Shown: positions 11,401-23,200, numbered from the stretch's first letter. The stretch is 64,000 nucleotides of DNA from Nemopilema nomurai (GCA_003864495.1 ML133462.1:303274-367273); one strand, 5' to 3'. Program-made: numbers and translations. Notes: a model not told the origin generated them from the letters alone.

Positions 11401-14400
11401 ATAGTGAAACAAGTACACTACATGCATAGTAAGTCCATATTGCATTTGATGAGAAATTAATGTAAAAAATTTGCACCAAAATGAGGTGAAAACAGTAAGG
11501 CTATAGCCTTGGTATTTCGATGAATTTTTCGCAGAATCCAAATTATAATTACCTCTTCTAAATCAATAAATGGTGAAACCAAGTACACTACATGCATAGT
11601 AAGGTCCATATCAATGCATTTGATGATAAATTAATGTAAAAAATTATGCCACCAAAATGAGGTGAAAACAGTAAGGCTATAGCCTTGGTATATCGATGAA
11701 TTTTTCGCCAGAATCCAAATTATCATTACCTCTTCTAAATCAATAAATGGTAAAACAAAGTACACTACATGCATAGTAAGGTCCATCAATGCATTTATGA
11801 GAAATTAATGTAAAAAATTTCCCATGAAATTGAGGTGAAAACAGTAAGGCTATAGCCTTGGTTTTTCGATGAATTTTGCGACCCAAACCAAATTCTTCAT
11901 AACTCTTTCTAAATACAATAAATAGTGAAACAAAGTACACTACATGCATAGTAAGGTCCATATCAATGCATTTTGATGAGAAATTAATGTAAAAAATTTG
12001 CCATCAAAATGAGGTGAAAACAGTAAGGCTATAGCCTTGGTATTTCGATGAATTTTTCGCCAGAATCCAAATTATAAATTACCTCTTTTAAATTCAATAA
12101 ATGGTAAAACCAAGTACACTACATGCATAGTAAGGTCCATAACAATGCATTTGATGAGAAATTAATGTAAAAAATTATGCCATCAAAATGAGGTGAAAAC
12201 AGTAAGGCTATAGCCTTGGTCTTTCGATGAATTTTGCGTCCCAAACCAAATTCTTCATTACTCTTTCTAAATACAATAAATAGTGAAACAAAGTACACTA
12301 CATGCATAGTAAGGTCCATATCAATGCATTTGATGAGAAATTAATGTAAAAAATTTGCCACCAAAATGAGGTGAAAATAGTAAGGCTATAGCCTTGGTCT
12401 TTCGATGAATTTTGCGTCCCAAACCAAATTCTTCACTACTCTTTCTAAATACAATAAATAGTGAAACAAAGTACACTACGTGCATAGTAAGGTCCATATC
12501 AATGCATTTGATGAGAAATTAATGTAAAAAATTTGCCATCAAAATGAGGTGAAAACAGTAAGGCTATAGCCTTGGTATTTCGATGAATTTTTCGCCAGAA
12601 TCCAAATTATAAATTACCTCTTCTAAATACAATAAATGGTGAAACCAAGTACACTACATGCATAGTAAGGTCCATAACAATGCATTTGATGAGAAATTAA
12701 TGTAAAAAATTATGCCACCAAGATGAGGTGAAAACAGTAAGGCTATAGCCTTGGTCTTTCGATGAATTTTGCGTCCCAATCCAAACTCTTCACTACTCTT
12801 TCTAAATACAATAAATAGTGAAACAAAGTACACTACATGCATAGTAAGGTCCATATCAATGCATTTTATGAGAAATTAATGCAAAAATTTTCCCATGAAA
12901 TTGAGGTGAAAACAGTAAGGCTATAGCCTTGGTTTTTCGATGAATTTTGCGACCCAAACCAAATTCTTCATAACTCTCTTCTAAATTCAATAAATGGTGA
13001 AACAAAGTACACTACATGCATAGTAAGGTCCATATCAATGCATTTGATGAGAAATTAATGTAAAAAATTATGCCACCAAAATGAGGTGAAAACAGTAAGG
13101 CTATAGCCTTGGTATATCGATGAATTTTTCGCCAGAATCCAAATTATAAATTACCTCTTTTAAATTCAATAAATGGTGAAACCAAGTACACTACATGCAT
13201 AGTAAGGTCCATATCAATGCATTTGATGAGAAATTAATGTAAAAAATTATGCCACCAAGATGAGGTGAAAACAGTAAGGCTATAGCCTTGGTCTTTCGAT
13301 GAATTTTTGCGTCCCAAATCAAATTCTTCATTACTCTTTCTAAATACAATAAATAGTGAAACAAAGTACACTACATGCATAGTAAGGTCCATATCAATGC
13401 ATTTTATGAGAAATTAATGCAAAAATTTTCCCAAAATGAGGTGAAAACAGTAAGGCTATAGCCTTGGTCTTTCGATGAATTTTGCGTCCCAAATCAAATT
13501 CTTCATTACTCTTTCTAAATACAATAAATAGTGAAACAAAGTACACTACATGCATAGTAAGGTCCATATCTTTGCATTTGATGAGAAATTAATGTAAAAA
13601 ATTTGCAACCAAAATGAGGTGAAAATAGTAAGGCTATAGCCTTGGTATTTCGATGAATTTTTCGCCAGAATCCAAATTATAATTACCTCTTTAAATTCAA
13701 TAAATGGTGAAACCAAGTACACTACATGCATAGTAAGGTCCATATCAATGCATTTGATGAGAAATTAATGTAAAAAATTTGCCACCAAAATGAGGTGAAA
13801 ATAGTAAGGCTATAGCCTTGGTATTTCGATGAATTTTTCGCCAGAATCCAAATTATAAATTACCTCTTTTAAATTCAATAAATGGTGAAACCAAGTACAC
13901 TACATGCATAGTAAGGTCCATATCAATGCATTTGATGAGAAATTAATGTAAAAAATTTGCCATCAAAATTAGGTGAAAACAGTAAGGCTATAGCCTTGGT
14001 CATTCGATGAATTTTGCGTCCAAAATCAAATTTTTCATTACTCTTTCTAAATACAATAAATAGTGAAACAAAGTACACTACATGCATAGTAAGGTCCATA
14101 TCAATGCATTTGATGAGAAATTAATGTAAAAAATTATGCCACCAAAATGAGGTGAAAACAGTAAGGCTATAGCCTTGGTCTTTCGATGAATTTTGCGTCC
14201 CAAACCAAATTCTTCACTACTCTTTCTAAATACAATAAATAGTGAAACAAAGTACACTACATGCATAGTAAGGTCCATATCTTTGCATTTGATGAGAAAT
14301 TAATGTAAAAAATTTTCCACCAAAATGAGGTGAAAATAGTAAGGCTATAGCCTTGGTTTTTTTCATGAATTTTGCGTCCCCAACCAAATTCTTCATTTCT

Positions 14401-15227
14401 CCTTCTAAATATAATAAATATTGAAATAAACTACACTAGATGCATAGTAAGGTCCATATCAATGCATTTGATAAGAAATTAATGTAAAAAATTTGCCATC
14501 AAAATGAGGTGAAAACAGTAAGGCTATAGCCTTGGTCTTTCGATGAATTTTGCGTTCCAAACCAAATATTTCATTACTCTTTCTAAATACAATAAATAGT
14601 AAAACAAAGTACCCTACATGCATAGTAAGGTCCATATCAATGCATTTGATTAGAAATTAATAAAAAAAATTTGCCACCAAAATTAGGTGAAAACAGTAAG
14701 GCTATAGCCTTGTTTTTCGATGAATTTTGCGTCCCAAACCAAATTCTTCATTACTCTTTCTAAATACAATAAATAGTGGAACAAAATACACTACATGCAT
14801 AGTGAGGTCCATATCATTGCATTTGATGAGAAATTAATAAAAAAAGTTTGCCATCAAAATGAGGTGAAAACAGTAAGGCTATAGCCTTGGTATTTCGATG
14901 AATTTTGCGTCCTAATCCAAATTCTTCATTACTCTTTCTAAATATAATCAATAGTGTAACAAAGTACACTACATGCATCGTTAGGTCCATATCAATGCAT
15001 TTGATCAGAAATTAATGTAAAAAATTTGCCACCAAAATGAGGTGAAAACAGTAAGGCTATAACCTTGGTATTTTGATGAATTTTGCGTCCCAAACCAAAT
15101 TCTTCATTACTCTTTCTAAATGCAATGAATAGTGGAACAAAGTACACTACAGGCATAATAAGGTCTATATCATTTCATTTGATGGGCAAGTAATCAGAAA
15201 AATTTGGTATCAAAATGAAGTGAATCT

Positions 15228-15760
15228 CCATTACACAATCTTAAATTTTCAAAAGCTTAAGTATATTGAAGTACATGGTTAATTAGTTCCATGTCAATGC
15301 ATTTGATGGCAAATTTAGACAAGAAGCTTTTTATGAAGTTTTAGTTAAGAAGGATAACCGTGTAGCTCTGATCAATGCTTTACTTTTCGTTTTAAGCTGT
15401 CCCAAAGATGAAATTGTTGTACACTGTATGCACCATCGTTTTTTGGCTTTACTAATCTAGTGAGAAATTGAATTTTCCTTCAAATTCGGGTGAAAACATG
15501 TAGGCAAGATATAGCCTTGGTGTTTAAAAATCTTGCTTCTGGTACTAATTCCTTTATCCAGTGACTTTTATATCTTCCATGACTGAAATCCAACCAGTAG
15601 CGTCTAAAGAGTTCTATTTAAATGCGTTTGTCACCAAATTAAAGAAGGAAAATGTCTCATTGGAGTGCTTTTTTGAAAAGCAGGGCTACAACTTTGGCAT
15701 TTTGAAGGATCTTGCACTCTATGCCAAGTAGTTTTTAACCATTTCGTTTTCCACCATATC
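15228..15760. repeat. Degenerate satellite copies at right edge
   Basis: After the last clear monomer, weaker matches continue in phase. There is tgtcaatgcatttgatggca near 15290, then gggtgaaaacatgtaggc followed by atatagccttggtg near 15500, then ggctacaactttggcatttt with gaaggatcttgc near 15685. These look like old decayed monomers, which are common at satellite edges. Confidence 0.7.
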
Positions 15761-17082
15761 TGAGAATAAGTGCACTTTTCATTGACATGTATCACGTTTA
15801 CGATGTATCAACATGCACTTTATGCCAGATTAGAAAAGGGGCTTACAGTCTTAGAAGGATCCATTTCCATACTGTTTACAGATTGTGAGCACCTTGAAAC
15901 CGTTAATACCTCAAGATGGACGCATTTGATTATCTTGCATGGGCTTCCTTTGAGAAGTCTTTGTGAACTGACTGAAGGTGTTTATGAAAATTACAGAGAG
16001 GATAACATGCGTCGCTTTTTTGTTATTGCATTGCATTACTCCAAGAACAGTGGTTATGTCAATGTTTGAGATGAATTTCATTTTATGGTGAGACAAAGCT
16101 TGCAGCAGCATTTCCATGAATATCGTGGATTGCAAAAGAGCAAAGGAAATCAGAAGTGATGATTATACAAATAGAAAAGCAAGTAGCCCATTTTTGTTAC
16201 TGTGCTGATAGTTTCTTAATTGTTGCTATAGTTTTACAGATGGCCTTTTGTAGCATGACAAGGAAAAATGGGGTCCGCCTCTTTTTTTAGACGTTATTTA
16301 AACTTTGCGAGATGGAGACAATCGAAAGTCATTTAAAATACTTTTCAATTAAAATACCAATACAATATTGATTCCTTCTAAAATATTAAAAGCAGTTGGT
16401 ACGTTACATCCTTTGGTTAGAGATTACAAACTACATTGTCATAATTTAAAAAAATGATGTTAAGCCAAGGAAAGAAATTATTCTCCCCAAAGTTCTTTAC
16501 AAACACGATTGTCACTTGGGGCTTTAAGTCTGCTGCAGTCAACATAATTGACATAACATGATATATGTTAATTCTTATCTAATAGCTGCAACTGCAAAAG
16601 CAAATTTGATAGAAAATGAAAATTCCATGCAGTCTGGCGAAAAATTATTCCTGCGTAACCACAGATGATACAGATACAGTCGTCACCTCCTCATTTAGCC
16701 TTTCTCCATTTGGATTAAAGTCAAAAAGATTTTGCCTATCACAGGTTTGTCCGTTTAATGCTACATGCTTCGAATTTCTATGGTCAAGGAAACGGTTGGA
16801 TTTCTTAACTGTTATAGGCTTGCTTGATAACAAAAGGTAATTCAGCGTCCTTTGATTAAAATTTTGTCAACAAGAGAATACTTTCATTTCAACTAGTGGA
16901 CGCTTGTTTAGAAATCAAGGCGTACAACCCATTTTCATGTGGCACCTGTTAGAGATTCAAGCCACCCAATAGACTCTTACTACACCAGAATGACATGTAG
17001 ATCTTAAAGACTTTTATAATGCGAGACATGAGGCAGAGTGTGAGTGTGGGGATTAGTAGCGTAGTGAATATTTCACAGCATC
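15761..17082. other. Non-coding flank, SLC34 3' side
   Basis: This gap separates the decayed satellite from the SLC34 stop codon. Open frames up to 99 codons (15770-16069, plus) have no recognisable domain. On the minus strand a TATAAA variant hexamer lies at 17018-17013, about 65 nt past the SLC34 stop, and could serve for 3' end formation. I see nothing else. Confidence 0.5.
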
Positions 17083-18497
17083 CTAAACATCATTAGGCAG
17101 TTTTTCTACTTTTACGTCTTCTAGCTCAAAACCGGGGTTCTTATGTGAGTGAACGTCACTTAAAGTCTCAGTTCTTTTTGTCTTCTTCAAACGCACCAAC
17201 TCAGAGACCTTATTGAAGGCTTTGTCAAAAGGCTCCAGTGAAGTGGTCCACTTTGGTGCCCAGTCCCAGGTTCTGAAGCGTTCTGGCAGCACTCGCGGCT
17301 TCTTACTTTGCAGAATGTTGACAGTAACAATAAAGATGATCAGCAGCAAAATGGGGATGCCCACCCCTAAGAAAACGGCAGTGCCAGCCAGCGAAAGGCC
17401 GAACACCATCCCAGGAATGAGGAAAAAGACAACAAAAATGTACATGATTGCAAACCATCGAAACCTTGCCGTGGTGTTGCCGAGACATTTGGCCATGTTC
17501 ATGGGTATCTTTCTCAAGAGTGGCACTGGATACCATACCAATATGCCTGAGATGTTGAAGAAGAGGTGGCAAAGAGCGATCTGCAGGGTGTACCTGATCT
17601 TGCTCGAGTCTGCTGCGAAGGAGGCCAACAATGCTGTTGTTGTTGTACCAATGTTTGAGCCAAGAGTTAACGGATACATACGATCCACACTCACCACACC
17701 AACACCGACCAATGGCGTGAGAGCTGATGTGAAGATCGAGCTGGATTGGACGAAAAACGTGAGCACGGCACCGAAAAGAATGGCAAGGTAGCCAGTCAGA
17801 AACCCGAATGGCTTGGGAAAATCGGTGTTCACGACTTTTCTCGTCATGACAGCGAGGCGTCCTCTAAACATGGAGTGCAGGAGCTTCACAATTGAAAAGA
17901 GGCAGATGCACAACACAGTAATAGAGGCAATCAGGAGGATTGTCCCAACAACATCGTCTGAAAGGGAGGTTCCATGAAACAGGAAGTCGCAGGGGACATC
18001 TTTTACTTTAACCAGTTTTGTTTTGTTAACTGTTTGGAACGAGGCTCCGGCTGTTACATTTGCAATGTACGTCACATTGTGGTTGCTTTCTGCGCAATAT
18101 TGCAGTATCATGCTCTTCTGCTCATATTTCATTCGCTCTTTCTCCGTTTGTGCCTTTGCAATCTTTTCGATCAGCTTTTTATCTAATTTGATAACCTTGT
18201 CTGTGAACGGCTTAGTTATCTTCTTAAGATAATCCTGCTTCAGGCTCTCCTGTGTCTTCAGGTTTAGCGACTCGACTATGCGGTCACTCAAGTAAAACAG
18301 ATAACCAGTGAGAGCTTCGAGAGGCAGGAAGATTAGAACTGTCAGGAAATTGAACATGTCATGAACTGTCGCTGCTGCGAAGGCGCGACGAAACTGATCC
18401 CTGTCGATAGACTGGCCCACTGAGACAAGAGTGTTAGTGACTGTTGTCCCAATGTTTGCACCCATGATAATGTAGATCGCATTCGTCACTTTGAGCA
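17083..18497 (-). CDS. SLC34 coding exon 4, remaining membrane domain
   Basis: This single 1415-base exon encodes residues 126-596. It has [19 protein letters not shown], the extracellular loop, [16 protein letters not shown], the second QSSS repeat, [36 protein letters not shown], more membrane helices and the cytosolic tail. Acceptor is ttgcag at 18498-18499; stop TAA-type codon at 17083-17085. Confidence 0.95.
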
Positions 18498-20257
18498 CTG
18501 CAAGGGAGAACGAAGACTGTTATCTGGAAGCAAGCACCTCAAGAAAATGAAAGTGGATAAATTGGTCCGCGACACATTCTACATAACAAAGAGAGTAGCA
18601 ACAACTGAACTTGAAAACAAACCCGTTAAGTTTATATCAAAACCTTCTTTGCTGATGCCAGTTGTAGGATACACGAGTAAATCACTCAGTTCCATTCGAA
18701 TGAGGAGTGACTAGTTTCACAAGGTTTGCTAATACTGTGAATATAACGTCACTTACCATCTCCTGCGACCATTGCAACAACAATCGAGGTTGATGTGGAG
18801 GAGCTCTGCACCAGTACGGTTACCAAGACGCCAATCATTAGGCCGGCTACAGGATTGCTAAGAATCTCGTTTTCGGAGAAGGCCCTTCCTGCAGCTTTGC
18901 CACCGAGAAGACGGAAGGCAGAGCTGAGAAAACTCAGCGAGCAGATGAACATGTACAAAAGAGCCAGCAGCAGACACACTTTGAATGTGACAATGAAGAC
19001 CCGCTTCACTTTGCCAAAGCCATCCAATTCTATTGGGAAATGAAATGTTTTGTAACCAAGACTAGTCTTCAAGGCAACGACTGCTTTCAAAAATCACACC
19101 ATTCGATTTTCTAGACAACTTCAAGAGCAAAGTTGATTAGATCAAAATTTTGCATTCCAGAGTTGTCACATCTTTTCATAGGGGTGCAATGCCACTTTGA
19201 GCAAGGTATACAACAGCAACAATATCCAGTCCGTCTGAGATGGCCATAAATCTTACCTGACCACTTTGCACTTGTATCCTTAAATTCCGGCAACGCCCAG
19301 ACGTCTATTTCATCTCCAGGCTTCTTTTCAGGATCCTGTGGAGATATTCCTTTTGTCAAGGAGGCTATTGCATATTGATTGTCAAAATTGTTGCTAAATA
19401 TATTATTGCGTTCAAGTGGCTCTTTTCAAGTGCTGCCAGCTGGCGATTTTGAATTTGAATTTCATCAAATGACGTGGAATAGTCCAGACCCTGTATAGGC
19501 CCGGATTTCCAGGGCTGAATTATACATTGGCCTGTTGATTTTTTTACCATCCTTTGCGGCGGCCTGTGGTCTTTGTAAGTAGCTTCTATAAGCCTTGGTC
19601 TATTCAAGGCACCTTTGTGTGGTTACACTCGAAATAACATTATGTTTCCTAGTTAAAGAAGGGCATCAGGCACAAGAGCATAACAGCCTCCGGTATAGGC
19701 AAGGCAACATCATACCAGCTTCGGTTAGAAAAGAGTGATGACGAAAGGCAAACAGAGATGCGATTGTTTTTATGCACTATGAATCACGAATACGGCGTTG
19801 GATACACTCTTAGATGCTTTCCCTCCCCCTCTAGTTATCTAGTATAAAGGTGAATCGGTGAATAACCACCACACAAGTCGCTCCCTTTCTGTGTTCCCGC
19901 TTGAGTCGAGTTATTATTTACACAAAAGTGATAAGATATTCCGAGGAAACACTATCCCTATTACACCAATTTAGCATCAGTTGAAAAGTAGGCCACAACA
20001 GCCACCAAACAATGTTTATAATTTTTTTTAATGTTTATAACTCCTTAGTATATTGAAAGGTCAAGACAAAAATATTTCTACAGCCATTTCAACAAGCCAT
20101 CGCAGCTGAAATGGCTTTATGTTGCTGGAAGATTCTAATCTATTCTTCTAAACTTTTTATGATATGTGACGGTATGGGACTACGAAGATGAGTGGTAAAC
20201 TCTGCATATTTTAGCGAATTAGCGTAAACTGACCTCATTTTTCACTTTGGGATCCAT
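17083..20257 (-). CDS. SLC34 (type II) sodium-phosphate cotransporter, complete
   Basis: This is a sodium-dependent inorganic phosphate cotransporter of the plasma membrane. Coding exons on the minus strand are 20257-20234, 19335-19257, 19029-18757 and 18497-17083, with GT-AG introns and agreeing phases. The total is 1791 bases, 596 residues plus stop. MDPKVKNE comes first, then an acidic N-tail with VWALPEF, a known SLC34 motif. The two inverted-repeat signatures are QSSSTSTS at 109-116 and QSSSIFTS at 376-383, each paired with a NIGTT motif. A loop of roughly 100 residues holds NVT, NVT and NKT sequons (266, 272, 284) and two cysteines (260, 295), as in the glycosylated extracellular loop of vertebrate NaPi-II. 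The tail ends KLPNDV and lacks the cysteine cluster of vertebrate NaPi-IIb. I cannot assign a vertebrate paralogue. Confidence 0.93.
18757..19029 (-). CDS. SLC34 coding exon 3, first QSSS repeat
   Basis: The exon carries a hydrophobic segment [15 protein letters not shown], then [20 protein letters not shown] and [20 protein letters not shown]. The QSSS and GGKAAG motifs are hallmarks of the first SLC34 repeat and part of the Na+/Pi path. Acceptor cccaatag, donor gtaagt. Confidence 0.93.
19257..19335 (-). CDS. SLC34 coding exon 2, acidic N-tail
   Basis: It encodes [18 protein letters not shown] and then KDTSAKWS, with donor gtaaga. WALPE is shared with vertebrate NaPi-II N-termini. The acceptor I chose is atctccacag. 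An alternative upstream acceptor (caatag, near 19364) would lengthen the tail but fits the first exon's phase less well. Confidence 0.82.
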
Positions 20258-20284
20258 TCTTATGGCTTGCTTCCAAGTTTTGAT
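20234..20284 (-). CDS. SLC34 first coding exon with start codon
   Basis: The exon runs from a tttgcag acceptor (exon begins 20284) to a gtcagt donor after 20234. The ATG at 20257-20255 opens MDPKVKNE. The 27 bases before it are in the same exon, so at least one more 5' UTR exon and the promoter lie upstream (higher coordinates) and are not identified. Phase 0 joins to DPEKKPGDE. Confidence 0.7.
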
Positions 20285-23200
20285 CTGCAAAACAAGAGGA
20301 TACATGCAAAGTTCGCAAAGATTTGAAGAGAAACATTAGTTTAATCGTTTTTCTTCCCCACAACTGCATAAAAGCAACATTTCTGGTACATGATCCAGTA
20401 AATTCCACGAATTATACAATTAACATTGAATTATACGTTTACGTAGGTTCCAGCAGTAGTATAATTATTCATTATAAACATGATGTTTTTATCATTACTG
20501 GTGTCACAATATATCACGTTTTTGAAAGTCTGTTCGAGGAAGTATAGCAATCTGAAGTCAATTGTCATTTGTCAGTGTGTAATTTTTGTTAACAACGATG
20601 TGCATTATTTTGACTCAGTAATCCATATTCAATGATATGTTAAGTAGAACTCCTATTACTTTAATATGCCACGATAAGTAGGATTTTCTAATCGGAAAGT
20701 GTAAAGGAAAAGACCGAGGGCAACTAGAGGCACATCCAAAGTGCTTAATGAGGCATTTCCCCTTCTGCTCAAAGAAAATCTTATTCGACATCATGTGGTT
20801 CGATATCCGAATGGTGTGGGTCTGATTTTCCAATAACGCCAACCAAAGTGTTTTTGCTTTCTCTTGTTCTTAATCTTAAGACGTGGGAAGTACAGATAGA
20901 GAGAGACAATGATTCGTGAGCTATATTCGTAACATCTTGATAGACGTGAAACCGTAAGAGTTGAGCGTACGATACGGAATGTGTGATACGAATTAGCGAG
21001 GATACAACGAATACAAAATAATATATTGAATACTGAATGATACGTTAGAGCCCAGACTCAAGTATTTGATAAGACATGAATGAAGATGACATGGATTGTA
21101 AAATTCTACAAGTCATTGTTTGATAACAGTTTGAAGATCAACTCCTCAAAGCAGTTTCTTCTTTATTCAATTTTAAACATGACGAAATTTAGCAGGCCAT
21201 TAAAACGTCAGCGCGGTGAAAACTTTTTTCTGTTTCTCATACACCCAAGGAAAAGGCCTTTTGATAAGCAAGTATTTGCCAAGATAACATTTTGTTCATC
21301 TTTTGTTGTGGAGGTGGCCTCTGAATACAATTGCAGCAACACACACTAAAAAGGGCTTTGTGCAGTGACAAGAAGAGCGTCAAAAGATATGAATAAGAAG
21401 ATAGGGCATCACTTGAGTGGAACAGCAAAAACCAGTTTCGTTCTGGGTGAGGGGTCATTCTAACACATCTAAAACAAACAAATGGTGCCAGGATATTGAA
21501 TAGAAAAATCTCTTTCTTGCACTTGGAAACACCTTGCATCTTTAAAATCAGAAATCACTAATCACAGAAAACATTCATCCTGCTTATTGTTAAGAACACC
21601 CGAGGAAAATCTGAAAAACAATGTAGATTGTAATCGAGACTTTGAGATTAGCATTGGGTTCTCCGCGCTCTTTATTTAACGAAACTCGGTTTGTTCGAAA
21701 TAGAAAAGAAACTTAATGCAATAGAATTTCAAGGTGGAGAGGAAACAAAGAGATGGGTGCAAGGCAAATAGAGATTATGGAGAAATACGGATTTTAATTG
21801 GTTGAAAAAGAAATGGGCTTTCAATCATCGAGACAATGGGCTCTTTCTCGAAGGGCAAAGGTCACACATCCGACATTCTCGACCCATTGTTGAACGATAC
21901 AAAAGAATCGAGTGAGCAGATTTCAGTAAAATGTTGATCAAAAAGTTTAGTCGTTTAGCCGCTTTCTTCAGCATCTTTGTGATGTTGAGCGTTGTTTAGG
22001 GACGATTGGGTAACAATGAGCCTAACCCTAACCTTATTTGACAAAATGTTGATTGAAGTTCTGGAGTGTTCTCAAGCCTGGTATTGTATAAAGTTCAGTT
22101 CAAGCATGCGCAGTTATATCATCCTAAACTTCACTGCTAAGATAATACACTTGTTTTCAAATCGACGGACTTCATTCTCATCTAGCTTTTCCACGTGTTT
22201 CCCGCCGAATTTTATTGCCCTTGAAAAGATTGAATCAACAACAATACACGCAATACATCTAATGCAAACGGCCTTCCTTTGAGTAATAGAAAACATGCTC
22301 GACCCAATGCATTTGTTTCATCCACATACTTACAGGATGCTAAGCAAGGGTTATAACTGTAGAAGACTTTTACATTTTCTCACTAATACTTCTAAGGAAA
22401 CGATAATAAGTTTTAAGGGGTTCTTGTTACCTTGCTACAGCGAAGAATAAGATTGGAAACAAAATTAAACACAGTTAGTACCTAACGTGCAGTATAGTTG
22501 TTGAAATTTCATAAAAGACCATAAGAATTATAATAAATTTCAAAAGCCTCCAATGGTCATAGCTCTGAGTTAGGAATGACTCTTGATCTTGCATTAATCT
22601 TTACATAATGGTTTAAATACTTACACTGCATTTATATTTGTTAATGCAGTAGTGCCGCTGTTTGGCACTTAAATGCGAAATTTTCTTCCCCTCCTCCCCT
22701 CTCAACTACCACTTGAAAACGCGGAACGGGAGAGAAAGAGTAGGGCCCGTTAAACCACTGGCCACCATATATAAACTTAAGATCAATCGAAAAATGTGTG
22801 TATAAAGACATCAAGTACATAAACTGCAAATAAAAAATCAAAGTACCGTATTGCCGAATTTGTGCGCGCTTTGAAGCGAAACAAACGATTTATACGAAGG
22901 AAGGCAACACGGCAAAAGGTGGTAGAAATGCGGAGTTTGCAAAAATGTTGGCCTTTGAGGAAGAGAAAAAAATCACTGAAAACAAATCAAGATAGGAGAA
23001 AAGGGAAATTAAAGAATATCAATGAAAGGGCAAAGAAGCGTAGAGCGCAAGGCAATAAATAAATTAAAAGGTTGTGTTGAGATTTGACCCTTTGGTAGTT
23101 TTTTTAGGGGCATCGACAAACAGACGAAGACTTGGCTACGAACCAGGCGGGAAATCACACTCATAGTCCTTGTACCCGCGAAGAACCTGTACGATCGGAA

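Larger units (their letters stand above)
1985..15227. repeat. 178-bp satellite array, about 74 monomers
   Basis: This is a head-to-tail tandem array. Successive copies of ggctatag start at 2166, 2344, 2523 (as gactatag), 2701, 2879, 3057 and 3234, so the monomer is 177-179 bp. The strongest shared blocks are aaggctatagccttgg, gtacactacatgcatag and tgagaaattaatgtaaaaaa. Two classes differ over about 60 bp. Class A has gcgtcccaaaccaaattctt and aatacaataaatagtg. Class B has tcgccagaatccaaattata and attcaataaatggtg, and is seen from about 2.37 to 13.86 kb. The array has no credible gene: open frames on the minus strand such as MDLTMHVVYFVSLF are by-products of the repeat, and 178 is not a multiple of three so the frame shifts with each copy. 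Copies are most uniform inside and degenerate at the right edge. Confidence 0.97.

Noticed and set aside
2436..14278. Many minus-strand open frames of 60-113 codons (MDLTMHVVYFVSLF type)
   Set aside because: They are the same stretch of satellite monomer read again and again. The monomer is not a multiple of three, the frames break where copies have indels, and nothing resembles a known protein.
1985..15227. CRISPR-like direct repeat array
   Set aside because: The whole 178-bp unit repeats with no unique spacers, and the context is a eukaryotic genome with spliced genes.
1985..15227. CENP-B box in the satellite
   Set aside because: tttcgatgaatttt has the TTCG start, but the CGGG half of the CENP-B box is missing in every monomer I checked.
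19365..19607. 80-codon minus-strand frame just upstream of SLC34 exon 2
   Set aside because: It lies in the intron between the start exon and exon 2, shows no SLC34 similarity, and the MDPKVKNE exon gives a better phase-matched N-terminus.
22018..22034. Telomere-like CCTAACCCTAACC
   Set aside because: Only a little over two units, too short to separate from chance.
22862..23062. Arg/Lys-rich 66-codon frame
   Set aside because: A low-complexity A/G-rich stretch with no domain and no splice or promoter context.
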